Below are positions 26,696 through 35,916 of a stretch of DNA of 64,000 bases, one piece after another (position 1 is the first letter of the stretch; each line of letters begins with the position of its first letter). The position numbers and the translations under genes are program-made. The stretch is from Nitrospira sp. (GTDB taxonomy: Bacteria; Nitrospirota; Nitrospiria; Nitrospirales; Nitrospiraceae). Where the stretch lies: the NCBI GenBank assembly GCA_029194725.1, contig JARFXQ010000006.1, forward strand, positions 1-64,000, read 5' to 3'. The notes beneath the pieces were generated by a model. That model was not told the DNA's origin. It saw only the letters and a list, made by a program, of their open reading frames with translations, and made no database searches.

Positions 26696-29600
26696 ATGAA
26701 ATTCACACAGGATATCTACCCCGTCTTTGAAGCCAATCAGGTGCTGTCGGATCTGCACCTGAATGAGATCTTCAAGTATCTGGACGAGCAAGATCGGCTC
26801 ACACGCGCCAATCTCATCGGGATCGGCATTGTGTGCGGCCTGGAGATCAACCTCAACCCGCCGGGCGCTGCCACCTCGACCATCCGGCTGACCAGAGGGT
26901 GTGGCGTCACGTCGGAAGGCTATCTGATCATCGAGCCGGACGACGTAGACCTGGTATCGTACCGGGAGTATGTGTTGCCTCAGGACCCCGCCTATCCGCC
27001 ATTGAAGGATCAATCGTCGGCCGGCAAACAGTTCGGCTTGTGGGAGTTGTTCCCGGCCGGTGAACCGGAGGCGACGGCGTTGGGGACTCCGGCCGGGTTC
27101 CTCAACGACAAAGCCGTCCTGCTGTTCCTTGAACTCAAGAAGGAAGGATTGCGTAACTGCAGTCCCAACAATTGCGACGACAAGGGCGCCAAAATCACGG
27201 CGACGGTCAGACGGCTGCTCATCAAGGTCGAGGATTTGGCGAAAGTCATCGCCGCGGCCAACCAGTTGGAGGGAAATCTGACGTTTGCCGATCTCGACAG
27301 CGCACTCTCGGCGCGACTCAACCTGCCCGATGTGCGCATGCTTCGTTATGACGTGCCGAACACGAGTCCCGCGACATCCCGTGACGTGCTGGCCGCGTTT
27401 CTCGCCCTGTTTCAAGCCGGCAAACTGGCGCAGCAAACCGGAACGGCGCTGACCGCCGCGTACAACGCCTTCAAACCGATCGTGCAGGGAGCCTATCCAT
27501 CGAATCCGTTCGCCGCGTTCGCCGCGACGTTCGGATTTTTGGACAGTGCGCCAAAAACGACGGCCCAAGTCCGGTTCTTGCCGTATTACGTCGACTTCTT
27601 TGACGACCTCGTGAAAGCCTATGACGAGTTCCGTTGGAAAGGGGCTGAACTCCTGTGCGCCTGCTGCCCTCCTGAGAGCCTGTTTCCTCGTCATCTGATG
27701 TTAGGGGCGGTGGCCCCGAATTCTGTCGTCCATGCGAGCCATTACCGGCACCCGTTTCTTGCTTCGCCCGCCGTCGGTGATTGCGGGGAGCGGACACAGG
27801 AAGTACGCCGGCTGTTTCAACGCCTGGTTGAAATGATTGCGCAGTTTTCCATTACGCCCAAGCTGCCGGAAGTCACATCACGGTCGATCATCGATCCTCA
27901 GATCCGCATCACGCCGAGTAAGGCGGGTGACGTGCCGCTATCCGACCGGGCGATCCCCTACTATTACAGCCAGGAAGGCACAGCACCTCTCTATCGTCTC
28001 TGGAATGTTGATAAAAGCCGGAGAAACCGGGCCCATCACAATCTGAGCTATCGATCCGATGCATACAGCCCTGCGGCCCCTGCCTTCGTCACCGAGGCCT
28101 TGCGCTACGATTTGGAACCGTACAACTTCCTGCGCATCGAAGGGCATCTGGGAAAAGAGTACCAGGCCGTCCTGAACACCCTCTTGTCCCTGAAAACGCG
28201 ATATCGCCTCCCCATTGATGTCATTGCGCTGCGTGCAGGTGTGTTTGATGAGAGCATCTCTGTTGATCTGAAGAAAGAAGAGTGCCGCTTTCAAGACCTG
28301 GAATCACTGTACGATGCTTTGCGTGAAGAACTTCTCTCCACCTTGTGTGAAGGAGTGATGTATCTCTACAGCCTGTCGCTGGACAAGACTGTTGCCGCTT
28401 TGGTCGGCGGCACGCCCAAACTTCCGCTATTGAAACAGTATGCTCCAAATTTTCGCTATGGAGACAGTACGGTCGGCGCCTGGTATGAAAAATATCTCGC
28501 TCTCCTGCAAGGACGTCCGTACATCGACGTCGACCAGACCAATGTCGACCAGAACGCGGTGCTCACGGTCTATTGCGTCCTGTTTGCCGGCACCACTGAT
28601 CTGCCTCAAAAGAATTTTGCGCATGTTGTATCAATTTATTATCTGACGAAACTCGCCGAGGTGTTGCCCGATAGTTTAGACGCCTGGGGTTTTGCAGATT
28701 TCCAGAACAAGTACCAGGATCTGATGGGCCTCATCCGGTTCTTCCGGAGCGAGGCTGTGGCCAATATCTCGGCCGAGTTCAAAAACTTCATCCCTCAGGA
28801 AGACTTGATCGATCATTTCGATGAAGTGCTCTTTGCTTGCAAGCTTGAGCCCCTGCGGGCAATCCATGAGGAGTATGCGCGTCGCCTCCGCGAGGTGAAA
28901 CAACGGCGGTTCTTCAGCATGTTCTTACGCGACCATCCCGGCGTCCAGCATAAAGCCGGCGTTCCGTTCGGCGGGACTTTTATTCTGGTCTACCATGAAG
29001 AACCGGCCGGCCTGAAGAACGATGTCGATCTTAGGGCGATCAAGGCCCTGACTTCCGAAGCCATCCCGATCGGACGCAAGGTGATGGTCGCCAAGGAAGC
29101 TCTCACGGAGGCCCTGTCCCGGATGAGTAAAAAGGCGGAATATGCCGAAGATCCCGATATGCGATTGCTGTTCGGCGCGTTGACCGGCCGGGTTCCGGAT
29201 TTCAAGAAACCAAGCGGTCCGGTATCGGATGCCGATAAGATCATCGACGCCACGGTCGGGGAACTTTCCGGCGGAACCGTCATTGCGGACTTTTTCTTGC
29301 CCTATCTCTGTTGTCAGGGATGCCCATCGGTCCAGTTCGTCTTGCCGAAAACTCCTCCGACCTTCACCGTGCAGATGGCCTGCACGAGTCCGAACAACCA
29401 GGCGGAAGTGACTGTGACGCCAAAGGGAGGAGAGGGGCCCTACAGTTATAAGCTGGGAGACGCGGATATCTTCCTCCCCCTGACCGGCGCACTCCTGCTG
29501 CCCGTTGGAACGCATACGCTGGTCATACAGGACAGCGCGGGAACTGAATCAGCGCCGCGATCGCTGACCGTGCCGGCGCCATTGACGATTGAGAAAGAGA

Positions 29601-30631
29601 CCTATATCGATAATGTGGCTGCAAAGACCTATCAGGTCAGCGTGCCTATTTCGGGCGGCGTGATTCCCTACAAAGCTGAAACCGGCACGGTGGCGGGAAG
29701 CACATTCACCAGTCTCGCTGTGACCAGCGGAACCGCCGTAACTGTGAGCATTACCGATAGCGCCGGCTGCAAGGTCTCCAGAGAGTTCAGGCATACGGTC
29801 TGCGATCTGCCCTGCGGCGGTGTCTCACATCGCTGCGCCTACCGGCTGTGGCTCCAACCCCCTGTCGGTGAAGCTCGTTATGAAACGTATCGGCAAGAGG
29901 GAGAAGCAGTCAAATTGCGGTTCAACGGCACAGACATCGCTCTGCCTGGGACGAACGTCATCCTACAGGCCGAGACCGCGCAGCTGAACGGTTCATTCGA
30001 GAATACCATCGCCGCCATCGTCAAGAAGCTGAACGCCGTCGTGAACCAGGCGTTGATGAGCGCGCTCGGCCCTCAGGGGAAGAATCGGTTGGTTCTAGGG
30101 TACAAGCCGGCGGCCACAGACCCGTTTGGAGTGCTCTGGATCGAACACTTTGTCTGCGAGACGTTCAGCATCGAATTCAATTTCTCCTTTGCCAAACCCT
30201 CTCCCGCCTTCAGTTTGATCTGGCGTTATACCAATGAACCGGATGCCGCGGGCGCCCCCTTCACCGGGGCCATCATGATCAATAGGAGGCTCAATAATAA
30301 GGAAACGCGCATCCCTGCCTTGGATTGCAGCGAGCGTAATCAGTGCACCGACAGTGATTCCACGAAACTCTGCCAGGGGCCAAGTCCCAAGCTCAAATTC
30401 GAGATTGCGCCCCGTGAGAACAACAACTTTTCCTTGCAAGCAGATGTCAGCAACATGCCTGCCACCGACATTGTCGCCTGGGTGTGGGATGTGAGTACGC
30501 AGTCCCTTGAACCATTCTATGAAGGGAAGCAAGTGGTAGCGGGCCTGACGAGGCCGGAGGGTGTCATCAGGCTCACGGCGATCACGAACAACGGTTGTTT
30601 CGCGGTGGCCCAGCGAAATGTTCAGCAATGA
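26696..30631 (+). CDS. Large eCIS protein with Ig-like repeats, probable fibre or appendage
   Basis: This 1311-residue protein has an N-terminal domain (VFEANQVLSDLHLNEIFKYL, then LIGIGIVCGLEI) that I associate with eCIS clusters but cannot name. Residues of about 890-1040 contain two consecutive beta-sandwich-like units resembling SprB/PKD repeats: GGEGPYSYKLGDADIF ending in HTLVIQDSAG, and SGGVIPYKAETGTVAG ending in VTVSITDSAGC. Another such unit may lie at the C-terminus. No trimeric Pvc13-type fibre is present elsewhere in the locus, so this is the best candidate for target recognition. Its stop overlaps the tape-measure start (ATGA). Confidence 0.65.
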   Translation: MKFTQDIYPVFEANQVLSDLHLNEIFKYLDEQDRLTRANLIGIGIVCGLEINLNPPGAATSTIRLTRGCGVTSEGYLIIEPDDVDLVSYREYVLPQDPAYPPLKDQSSAGKQFGLWELFPAGEPEATALGTPAGFLNDKAVLLFLELKKEGLRNCSPNNCDDKGAKITATVRRLLIKVEDLAKVIAAANQLEGNLTFADLDSALSARLNLPDVRMLRYDVPNTSPATSRDVLAAFLALFQAGKLAQQTGTALTAAYNAFKPIVQGAYPSNPFAAFAATFGFLDSAPKTTAQVRFLPYYVDFFDDLVKAYDEFRWKGAELLCACCPPESLFPRHLMLGAVAPNSVVHASHYRHPFLASPAVGDCGERTQEVRRLFQRLVEMIAQFSITPKLPEVTSRSIIDPQIRITPSKAGDVPLSDRAIPYYYSQEGTAPLYRLWNVDKSRRNRAHHNLSYRSDAYSPAAPAFVTEALRYDLEPYNFLRIEGHLGKEYQAVLNTLLSLKTRYRLPIDVIALRAGVFDESISVDLKKEECRFQDLESLYDALREELLSTLCEGVMYLYSLSLDKTVAALVGGTPKLPLLKQYAPNFRYGDSTVGAWYEKYLALLQGRPYIDVDQTNVDQNAVLTVYCVLFAGTTDLPQKNFAHVVSIYYLTKLAEVLPDSLDAWGFADFQNKYQDLMGLIRFFRSEAVANISAEFKNFIPQEDLIDHFDEVLFACKLEPLRAIHEEYARRLREVKQRRFFSMFLRDHPGVQHKAGVPFGGTFILVYHEEPAGLKNDVDLRAIKALTSEAIPIGRKVMVAKEALTEALSRMSKKAEYAEDPDMRLLFGALTGRVPDFKKPSGPVSDADKIIDATVGELSGGTVIADFFLPYLCCQGCPSVQFVLPKTPPTFTVQMACTSPNNQAEVTVTPKGGEGPYSYKLGDADIFLPLTGALLLPVGTHTLVIQDSAGTESAPRSLTVPAPLTIEKETYIDNVAAKTYQVSVPISGGVIPYKAETGTVAGSTFTSLAVTSGTAVTVSITDSAGCKVSREFRHTVCDLPCGGVSHRCAYRLWLQPPVGEARYETYRQEGEAVKLRFNGTDIALPGTNVILQAETAQLNGSFENTIAAIVKKLNAVVNQALMSALGPQGKNRLVLGYKPAATDPFGVLWIEHFVCETFSIEFNFSFAKPSPAFSLIWRYTNEPDAAGAPFTGAIMINRRLNNKETRIPALDCSERNQCTDSDSTKLCQGPSPKLKFEIAPRENNNFSLQADVSNMPATDIVAWVWDVSTQSLEPFYEGKQVVAGLTRPEGVIRLTAITNNGCFAVAQRNVQQ

Positions 30632-32049
30632 CCCATATGATCCGGCATCATTACGTTCACGTCGAAGTGAACGGGACGGAAGCAGATGGGCTGGCCTTGC
30701 AGCGGCGCTTGCCGGCACTGTGTCTACAGTCGCTGATCCCTGCCTTCGAACGGGTATTGAACCGGCACGCATCATCGGATCGATATCTGTCCATTGAACG
30801 GTTGGAGATTGATGCCGGCGCCATCTCCCTCGAACGATTGGATCATGAGCTGGCTGAAGCCGCGGCGCGGGCTCTTGAACGGTCACTCGGGGAACAGATA
30901 CCGGTCGAGGGAGCATCGATTTTGACCGAGGCCGGCAAGATCCGGCGCAAGACGGATCAGCAGCGCATTCATGAGGCGTTCATGTATTTCTTGCAGACGG
31001 GCCGTCTGCCTTGGTCGTTTCGTCTGCCAGACGGCAAAAACTTGGAACAGGTTATCCTCGACTCCTGGCGGCAAGCTGTGGAATCAGGTCTGATTTCGCT
31101 GATGGCCCGCGATGCCGTACATCGCCTGCTGGAGCCGTCAGCGGTTCGGAAGCGCCTAGTTCGGCAATTCTCTTCGCCCTTTCTGAAGACCTTCGTCTCG
31201 CTGCTGTCGCCGGGATCCGAACAGGTCATGGCTGCGTTGTTGGAAAGACTACGCCGTTCCATTGCGGCTCCTGAGCAGGCGAGGGATCTCGAGCGTGTCT
31301 TATGGGACACCCTCTTAGCCGATATGGCTGAAGGCAGGCCGGTAACATCGACCGGCCTTGTCGGAGAGGCCTTGCGTACGATGCCCACTGGAGCAGTATC
31401 GCGAGCTGAGCTCGCCCGCCTGTCGGCGGAGCATTGGCCCGAGGCAACCAACAAGGCGCCGGCTGATCGCATGGTCGAATCTGAACCGACACCGCCAGGC
31501 CTCCTCCCATCTGAGCACAGTTCCATCGACAGAGAAGACCATCCTGAAGTCCGAGAGGGAATCTACGTTGGGAATGCCGGCCTGGTCCTCCTGCACCCAT
31601 TTCTGCCTCAATTCTTCTCGGCGCTGGGCATCGCCGATGGCGACGAAATTCTCCAACCGGCCCGCGCCCTGAGTCTGTTGCATTTCCTGGCGACCGGACG
31701 GACCGTTGGGCCGGAATATGAGTTGGTCCTCCCGAAGATTCTCTGCCATGTGGCTCTTGGTACGCCGGTTGAATCGCCGGTGGATCTGACGATCGTGGAA
31801 CAAGAAGAAGCGGTCACGCTCCTCGATGCCGTGATCCGGCACTGGCAGGCGTTGCGGAATACCTCACCAGACGGATTGCGCGGCGCCTTTCTTCTTCGAC
31901 CTGGAAAAGTCTCGTTACGTGACACCGGCGACTGGTTCATACAGATCGAATCACGCCCCCACGACATTCTGCTGGATCAGTTGCCCTGGGGCCTTGCGAT
32001 GATCAAACTGCCTTGGATGGAACACATGCTGAGGGTGGACTGGAGATAG
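30628..32049 (+). CDS. Contractile injection system tape-measure protein (Pvc14-like)
   Basis: This protein of about 473 residues matches the CIS tape-measure family (CIS_TMP): HMIRHHYVHVEVNGTEADGL, LQRRLPALCLQSLIPAFERV, and YLSIERLEIDAGAI. The C-terminal half contains NAGLVLLHPFLPQFFSALGI and FIQIESRPHDILLDQLPWGL, also characteristic. It sets tube length. The ATG at 30628 overlaps the preceding stop; a longer in-frame start at 30595 would extend into that gene and is less likely. Confidence 0.88.
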   Translation: MTHMIRHHYVHVEVNGTEADGLALQRRLPALCLQSLIPAFERVLNRHASSDRYLSIERLEIDAGAISLERLDHELAEAAARALERSLGEQIPVEGASILTEAGKIRRKTDQQRIHEAFMYFLQTGRLPWSFRLPDGKNLEQVILDSWRQAVESGLISLMARDAVHRLLEPSAVRKRLVRQFSSPFLKTFVSLLSPGSEQVMAALLERLRRSIAAPEQARDLERVLWDTLLADMAEGRPVTSTGLVGEALRTMPTGAVSRAELARLSAEHWPEATNKAPADRMVESEPTPPGLLPSEHSSIDREDHPEVREGIYVGNAGLVLLHPFLPQFFSALGIADGDEILQPARALSLLHFLATGRTVGPEYELVLPKILCHVALGTPVESPVDLTIVEQEEAVTLLDAVIRHWQALRNTSPDGLRGAFLLRPGKVSLRDTGDWFIQIESRPHDILLDQLPWGLAMIKLPWMEHMLRVDWR

Positions 32050-32083
32050 AATAGTCGAACTTCCATCGACAGCGGAATCGCCG

Positions 32084-35000
32084 ATGAAAGCCTCTGCGGA
32101 GAAATCATCCTCAACCGTCTCGAGAACCGCGACACAGTCGGCGCAACGGCCGTTTTTCGCAAAAGCCGGCGGAGGCGGTTTCTTCGATCCGGTGGCGGGC
32201 GGCGCCGTTCCGGCCCTCCAAGCGAAAATGAGGGTGAACCAACCTGGCGATAAATTCGAACAGGAAGCTGACAGAATGGCCGACAAAGTGATGCGCATGC
32301 AGGCTCCCGCATCACCCTTGAGAGAAGACAGACTCCAGCGCCAGGCAGATGATCGATTGCAGAAAAAAGAAAAAGAAGAGGACAAGATTCAGAAAGCGGC
32401 CATGCCGGAGGAAAAACTCCAGAAAAGTGCAATGCCGGAGGAGAGGATTCAGAAGGCAGACGACAAGGAGATACAGAAAGCAGAGGATGAGAAAATACAG
32501 AAAGCAGAAGACGAGCGAATACAGAAGGCCCCAACCGCCGAAGAGAAGCTTCAGCGCAAAGGCAACGGCGTCCCCACCCCCGGTCCATCCACCCAGTCGG
32601 CGATTCAAAATCAAACCACCGGCGGCCAGCCGCTTTCAGGCGAGACACGCGGCTTCATGGAGGCACGATTCGGAGCCTATTTCGGCAATATCCGCATTCA
32701 TAGCGACCCGGAAGCCGCGAGCCTGAGCAATCAACTCAGCGCTCGGGCCTTCACCTATCGAAATCATGTCTTTTTCTCGCGAGACCAGTATCAGCCCGGC
32801 ACCAGCGAGGGCAAACAGCTCCTTGCCCACGAGCTGACCCACACCATTCAGCAGGGACACGCGGTCCAGCGGAGACAGCAGGTCACCACTACCGTCACCC
32901 CGCCGCCGGTGCAGCGCCTCGGCGTGCAGGATGCCTTGGATTATTTCGCCGACAAAGCCTACAACATTCCCGGCTTCCGCATGTTGACGATCGTCTTGGG
33001 ATTCAATCCCATCAATATGCGTTCAACGGATCGCAGCGCCGCCAATATCCTGCGGGCCCTGATCGAATTGGTGCCGGGCGGCCATTTCATCACCCAGGCG
33101 CTCGACAACCACGGCGTGTTCAACAAGGCCGGCGCCTGGGTCGAGCAAAAACTGACCGCCCTCGGCGATATCGGCAGCGACATCGTGGCTGGGCTGAAAC
33201 GGTTTCTCGATTCACTCAGTTGGACCGACATTTTCCATCTTGGCGACGTATGGGATCGCGCCAAACGGATCTTCACCGATCCCATCTCGCGGCTGATCTC
33301 CTTTGCCGGAAGCGTCGTGTCCGAGATCCTCAAGATGGTCAAGGACGCCATCCTGAAGCCGCTGGCCGCTCTGGCCCAGAACACCCGTGGATACGATCTG
33401 TTAAAAGCGATTCTCGGCGAAGACCCCATTACAGGGGAACCGGTGCCACGCACTGCCGACACGCTGATCGGCGGGTTCATGAAACTGATCGGACAGGAGG
33501 AGATCTGGAACAACATCAAGAAAGGCAATGCCGTGGCCCGTGCCTGGGCCTGGTTCCAAGGGGCGCTTTCAGGCTTGATGCGGTTTGTGCGGGCCATTCC
33601 TCGCCGGGTCATCGACACCATCACCTCGCTCACCTTCCAGGATATCGTGACGGTCGCCGGCGCCTTCACCAAAGTGGTGGGGGCCTTCGTCAATATCGCC
33701 GGCGAGTTTCTTAGTTGGGGACTCAATCAGGTCATCAGCCTGTTGGAGATCCTTTTCTCCGTCGTGGCGCCCGGGGTCATGCCCTACATCAGGAAGGCTC
33801 AGGCGGCGTTTGTCACGATTCTCAAGAATCCCATCGGATTCGTAGGCAACCTGGTGCACGCGGGCAAAATGGGATTCCAGCTGTTTGCCGCGAACATCGT
33901 GACGCACCTGAAGACCGCACTGATTAAGTGGCTGGTCGGCCCGTTGGGAGAGGCGGGGGTTTATATTCCCAAGTCGTTCAGTTTGATCGAGATCGTCAAA
34001 CTGGTGCTGTCGGTATTGGGCCTGACGTGGCAAAACATTCGCAGCAAACTGGTGAAGATCATTCCGGAGCCGGTCTTGGTAGGCTTGGAAAAAACCGCCG
34101 GCGTCCTGGTCACGCTGGTGAAGGATGGGCCGGCTGCAGCTTGGGAGCAGATCAAGGCGGAACTGAGCGAGCTCAAAGACCAGTTGATCGCGCAGGTCAC
34201 GCAAATGATCTCGATCGAGGTGGTGAAGGCCGCCGTCATCAAACTCGTGAGCATGCTGAACCCTGCCGGGGCGGTCGTGCAGGCCATCATCGCCATTTAC
34301 AACACGATCACGTTCTTCATCCAGAAGATCAACCAGATCGCCGCCGTCGTGGCCTCCTTTATCGATTCCATCGCCGCGATCGCCGCAGGGCAAGTGACCG
34401 GTGCCGCCAAGAAGGTCGAGCAGACCATGGCCAATACTCTGACAGTGATCATTGCGTTCTTGGCGAAGTTCGCCGGACTGGGAAACATCCCGGAAAAGCT
34501 CGTCGGGATCATCAGGAAGATCCGCCAGCCGATCGACAAGGGCTTGGACAAGATCGTGGCTTGGCTGGGGAAGATGTTGAAGAAAGCGGCGGGAGCTGTC
34601 TTACAGGCCGGTGTGCCGCAGGATCCAAGTACGCGTTTACGTCTTGGAATGCAGGCAGCAACCACGGGTATTCGAACACTATCAGGTACTCTTACGCAAT
34701 CGCTGATTGCTCCAGTGCTAATCGTCATCAAAGCAAGGTATGGATTCATTCAACTTGAGGCATACCTTCGAAGTGGAACATGGTGGGTGCGAGGCAGAGT
34801 GAATCCACCCGATGAGGTAGATACCGGAAGACCGGAGAAAGAAAAAACAGCAGAAGAAGCCCATAATGAAGTCATGGCAAAAATGAGCAGTGATAACAAA
34901 CTGCTCCTGAAGGGACATGGTTCGTATACGGCAGGGCATGCTGGAAGAGGATTTGTGGTTGCTACACGAGACGCCGTCGATGATATTGGATACGCCACAG

Positions 35001-35281
35001 GAGATCACAGTTTTCCCTCCATCAAAGATCCTGGGACAAAAGGAGATCCGGCGACCAAGTGGGGGAAAATAGGCAAGGGAAACTGGGTTCCTGATCATCA
35101 GCCGCCGGATACGCTGGCGGGCGGAGGGGCGACCTTGACGTTCCGCTTTTACCCGCACTCTAATTCTTCACGTGTGAAGCAAGGCGGTGCTGTTCGTGTA
35201 TACAAAATGTGGATGAAAGATGCGAGGAAGCGCGATGACGCCAATTGGGCAGAAGGGGTCAAGAGCGAATGGTTCTGGTGA
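32084..35281 (+). CDS. DUF4157 eCIS core-domain protein with toxin-like C-terminus
   Basis: This 1065-residue protein is the probable effector. Residues 90-160 hold about eight degenerate charged repeats of the type EEKLQKS/EERIQKA. The DUF4157 domain follows (about 186-265; RFGAYFGNIRIHSD) with an intact zinc-protease-like H249-E-L-T-H253. Residues 270-850 are long amphipathic and hydrophobic helices. The last 160 residues are encoded by AT-richer DNA and contain GKGNWVPDHQPPDTLAG (D1004-H1005) and FRFYPHSNSSRVKQGGAV, a metal- or nuclease-like histidine-rich domain that I cannot name. A SUKH gene follows directly, as expected for a polymorphic toxin and its immunity protein. Confidence 0.85.
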   Translation: MKASAEKSSSTVSRTATQSAQRPFFAKAGGGGFFDPVAGGAVPALQAKMRVNQPGDKFEQEADRMADKVMRMQAPASPLREDRLQRQADDRLQKKEKEEDKIQKAAMPEEKLQKSAMPEERIQKADDKEIQKAEDEKIQKAEDERIQKAPTAEEKLQRKGNGVPTPGPSTQSAIQNQTTGGQPLSGETRGFMEARFGAYFGNIRIHSDPEAASLSNQLSARAFTYRNHVFFSRDQYQPGTSEGKQLLAHELTHTIQQGHAVQRRQQVTTTVTPPPVQRLGVQDALDYFADKAYNIPGFRMLTIVLGFNPINMRSTDRSAANILRALIELVPGGHFITQALDNHGVFNKAGAWVEQKLTALGDIGSDIVAGLKRFLDSLSWTDIFHLGDVWDRAKRIFTDPISRLISFAGSVVSEILKMVKDAILKPLAALAQNTRGYDLLKAILGEDPITGEPVPRTADTLIGGFMKLIGQEEIWNNIKKGNAVARAWAWFQGALSGLMRFVRAIPRRVIDTITSLTFQDIVTVAGAFTKVVGAFVNIAGEFLSWGLNQVISLLEILFSVVAPGVMPYIRKAQAAFVTILKNPIGFVGNLVHAGKMGFQLFAANIVTHLKTALIKWLVGPLGEAGVYIPKSFSLIEIVKLVLSVLGLTWQNIRSKLVKIIPEPVLVGLEKTAGVLVTLVKDGPAAAWEQIKAELSELKDQLIAQVTQMISIEVVKAAVIKLVSMLNPAGAVVQAIIAIYNTITFFIQKINQIAAVVASFIDSIAAIAAGQVTGAAKKVEQTMANTLTVIIAFLAKFAGLGNIPEKLVGIIRKIRQPIDKGLDKIVAWLGKMLKKAAGAVLQAGVPQDPSTRLRLGMQAATTGIRTLSGTLTQSLIAPVLIVIKARYGFIQLEAYLRSGTWWVRGRVNPPDEVDTGRPEKEKTAEEAHNEVMAKMSSDNKLLLKGHGSYTAGHAGRGFVVATRDAVDDIGYATGDHSFPSIKDPGTKGDPATKWGKIGKGNWVPDHQPPDTLAGGGATLTFRFYPHSNSSRVKQGGAVRVYKMWMKDARKRDDANWAEGVKSEWFW

Positions 35282-35294
35282 TGAGAGGCTCATC

Positions 35295-35915
35295 GTGGAA
35301 CGACTCGTTCAAAAACTCCTCTCGATTCTTGCGAGTCAGACGCACTTGAATCCACTTCCGTTTAATGAGGGGTGCTCTGAAGTCCAAATAGTACAGGCAG
35401 AGCATGGATTGAATCTGACACTGCCAAATGATTACAAGGCGTTCTTGCGTTGTTATAACGGGCAAAGTGACTCTTTCACCCTTACCTTTCCGCCCGATCA
35501 ATTAGTACTCCTTCCGCTTGAATCTGTGGTCCGCCTTTGGAACGAGCTCAATCAACACCTCGATGATCAATTCTTCGATCATTTCGAAGCAGACGGAATG
35601 GTTCGGAACGTCTTGCAGCACCCTAGGCGGATACCTATTGCATACAATGAGTCGGGCGGCGCTTATCTGTTCCTCGATTACATTCCTGGACCGAACGGCA
35701 AAGAGGGACAGCTTCTGTTCAATATCAACGAAGTAGATTGCGTGGTGATAGAAGAGAATGTTCGTGATCTCATTCAAACTTATGTCCGACTCTTGGAAAG
35801 CGAAAAGGTCATTGTCAGGAGACGACCATCCGAGTACGGAGAAGGGTATTGGTTCGTATCTGCTCGAGGCGAGTCGATTAATTGGGATACCTATAAAAGC
35901 CTTGTGGAGACATGA
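35295..35915 (+). CDS. SMI1/KNR4 (SUKH)-family putative immunity protein
   Basis: This protein of about 206 residues has the SUKH-fold signature: EVQIVQAEHGLNLTLPNDYK AFLRCYNGQ, followed by a strand-rich core and YNESGGAYLFLDYIPGPNGK EGQLL. SUKH proteins are the commonest immunity proteins of bacterial polymorphic toxins. The GTG at 35295 is chosen because GAGAGG precedes it at good distance; in-frame ATGs at 35220 and 35235 would overlap the toxin gene. It lies between the DUF4157 protein and the AAA+ ATPase, and its DNA is AT-richer than both structural neighbours. Confidence 0.8.
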   Translation: MERLVQKLLSILASQTHLNPLPFNEGCSEVQIVQAEHGLNLTLPNDYKAFLRCYNGQSDSFTLTFPPDQLVLLPLESVVRLWNELNQHLDDQFFDHFEADGMVRNVLQHPRRIPIAYNESGGAYLFLDYIPGPNGKEGQLLFNINEVDCVVIEENVRDLIQTYVRLLESEKVIVRRRPSEYGEGYWFVSARGESINWDTYKSLVET

Positions 35916-35916
35916 C

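Noticed and set aside
26438-27694. Long minus-strand frame spanning the gp7-like and fibre-like genes
   Set aside because: It is antisense to two well-supported genes and has shadow-like composition.
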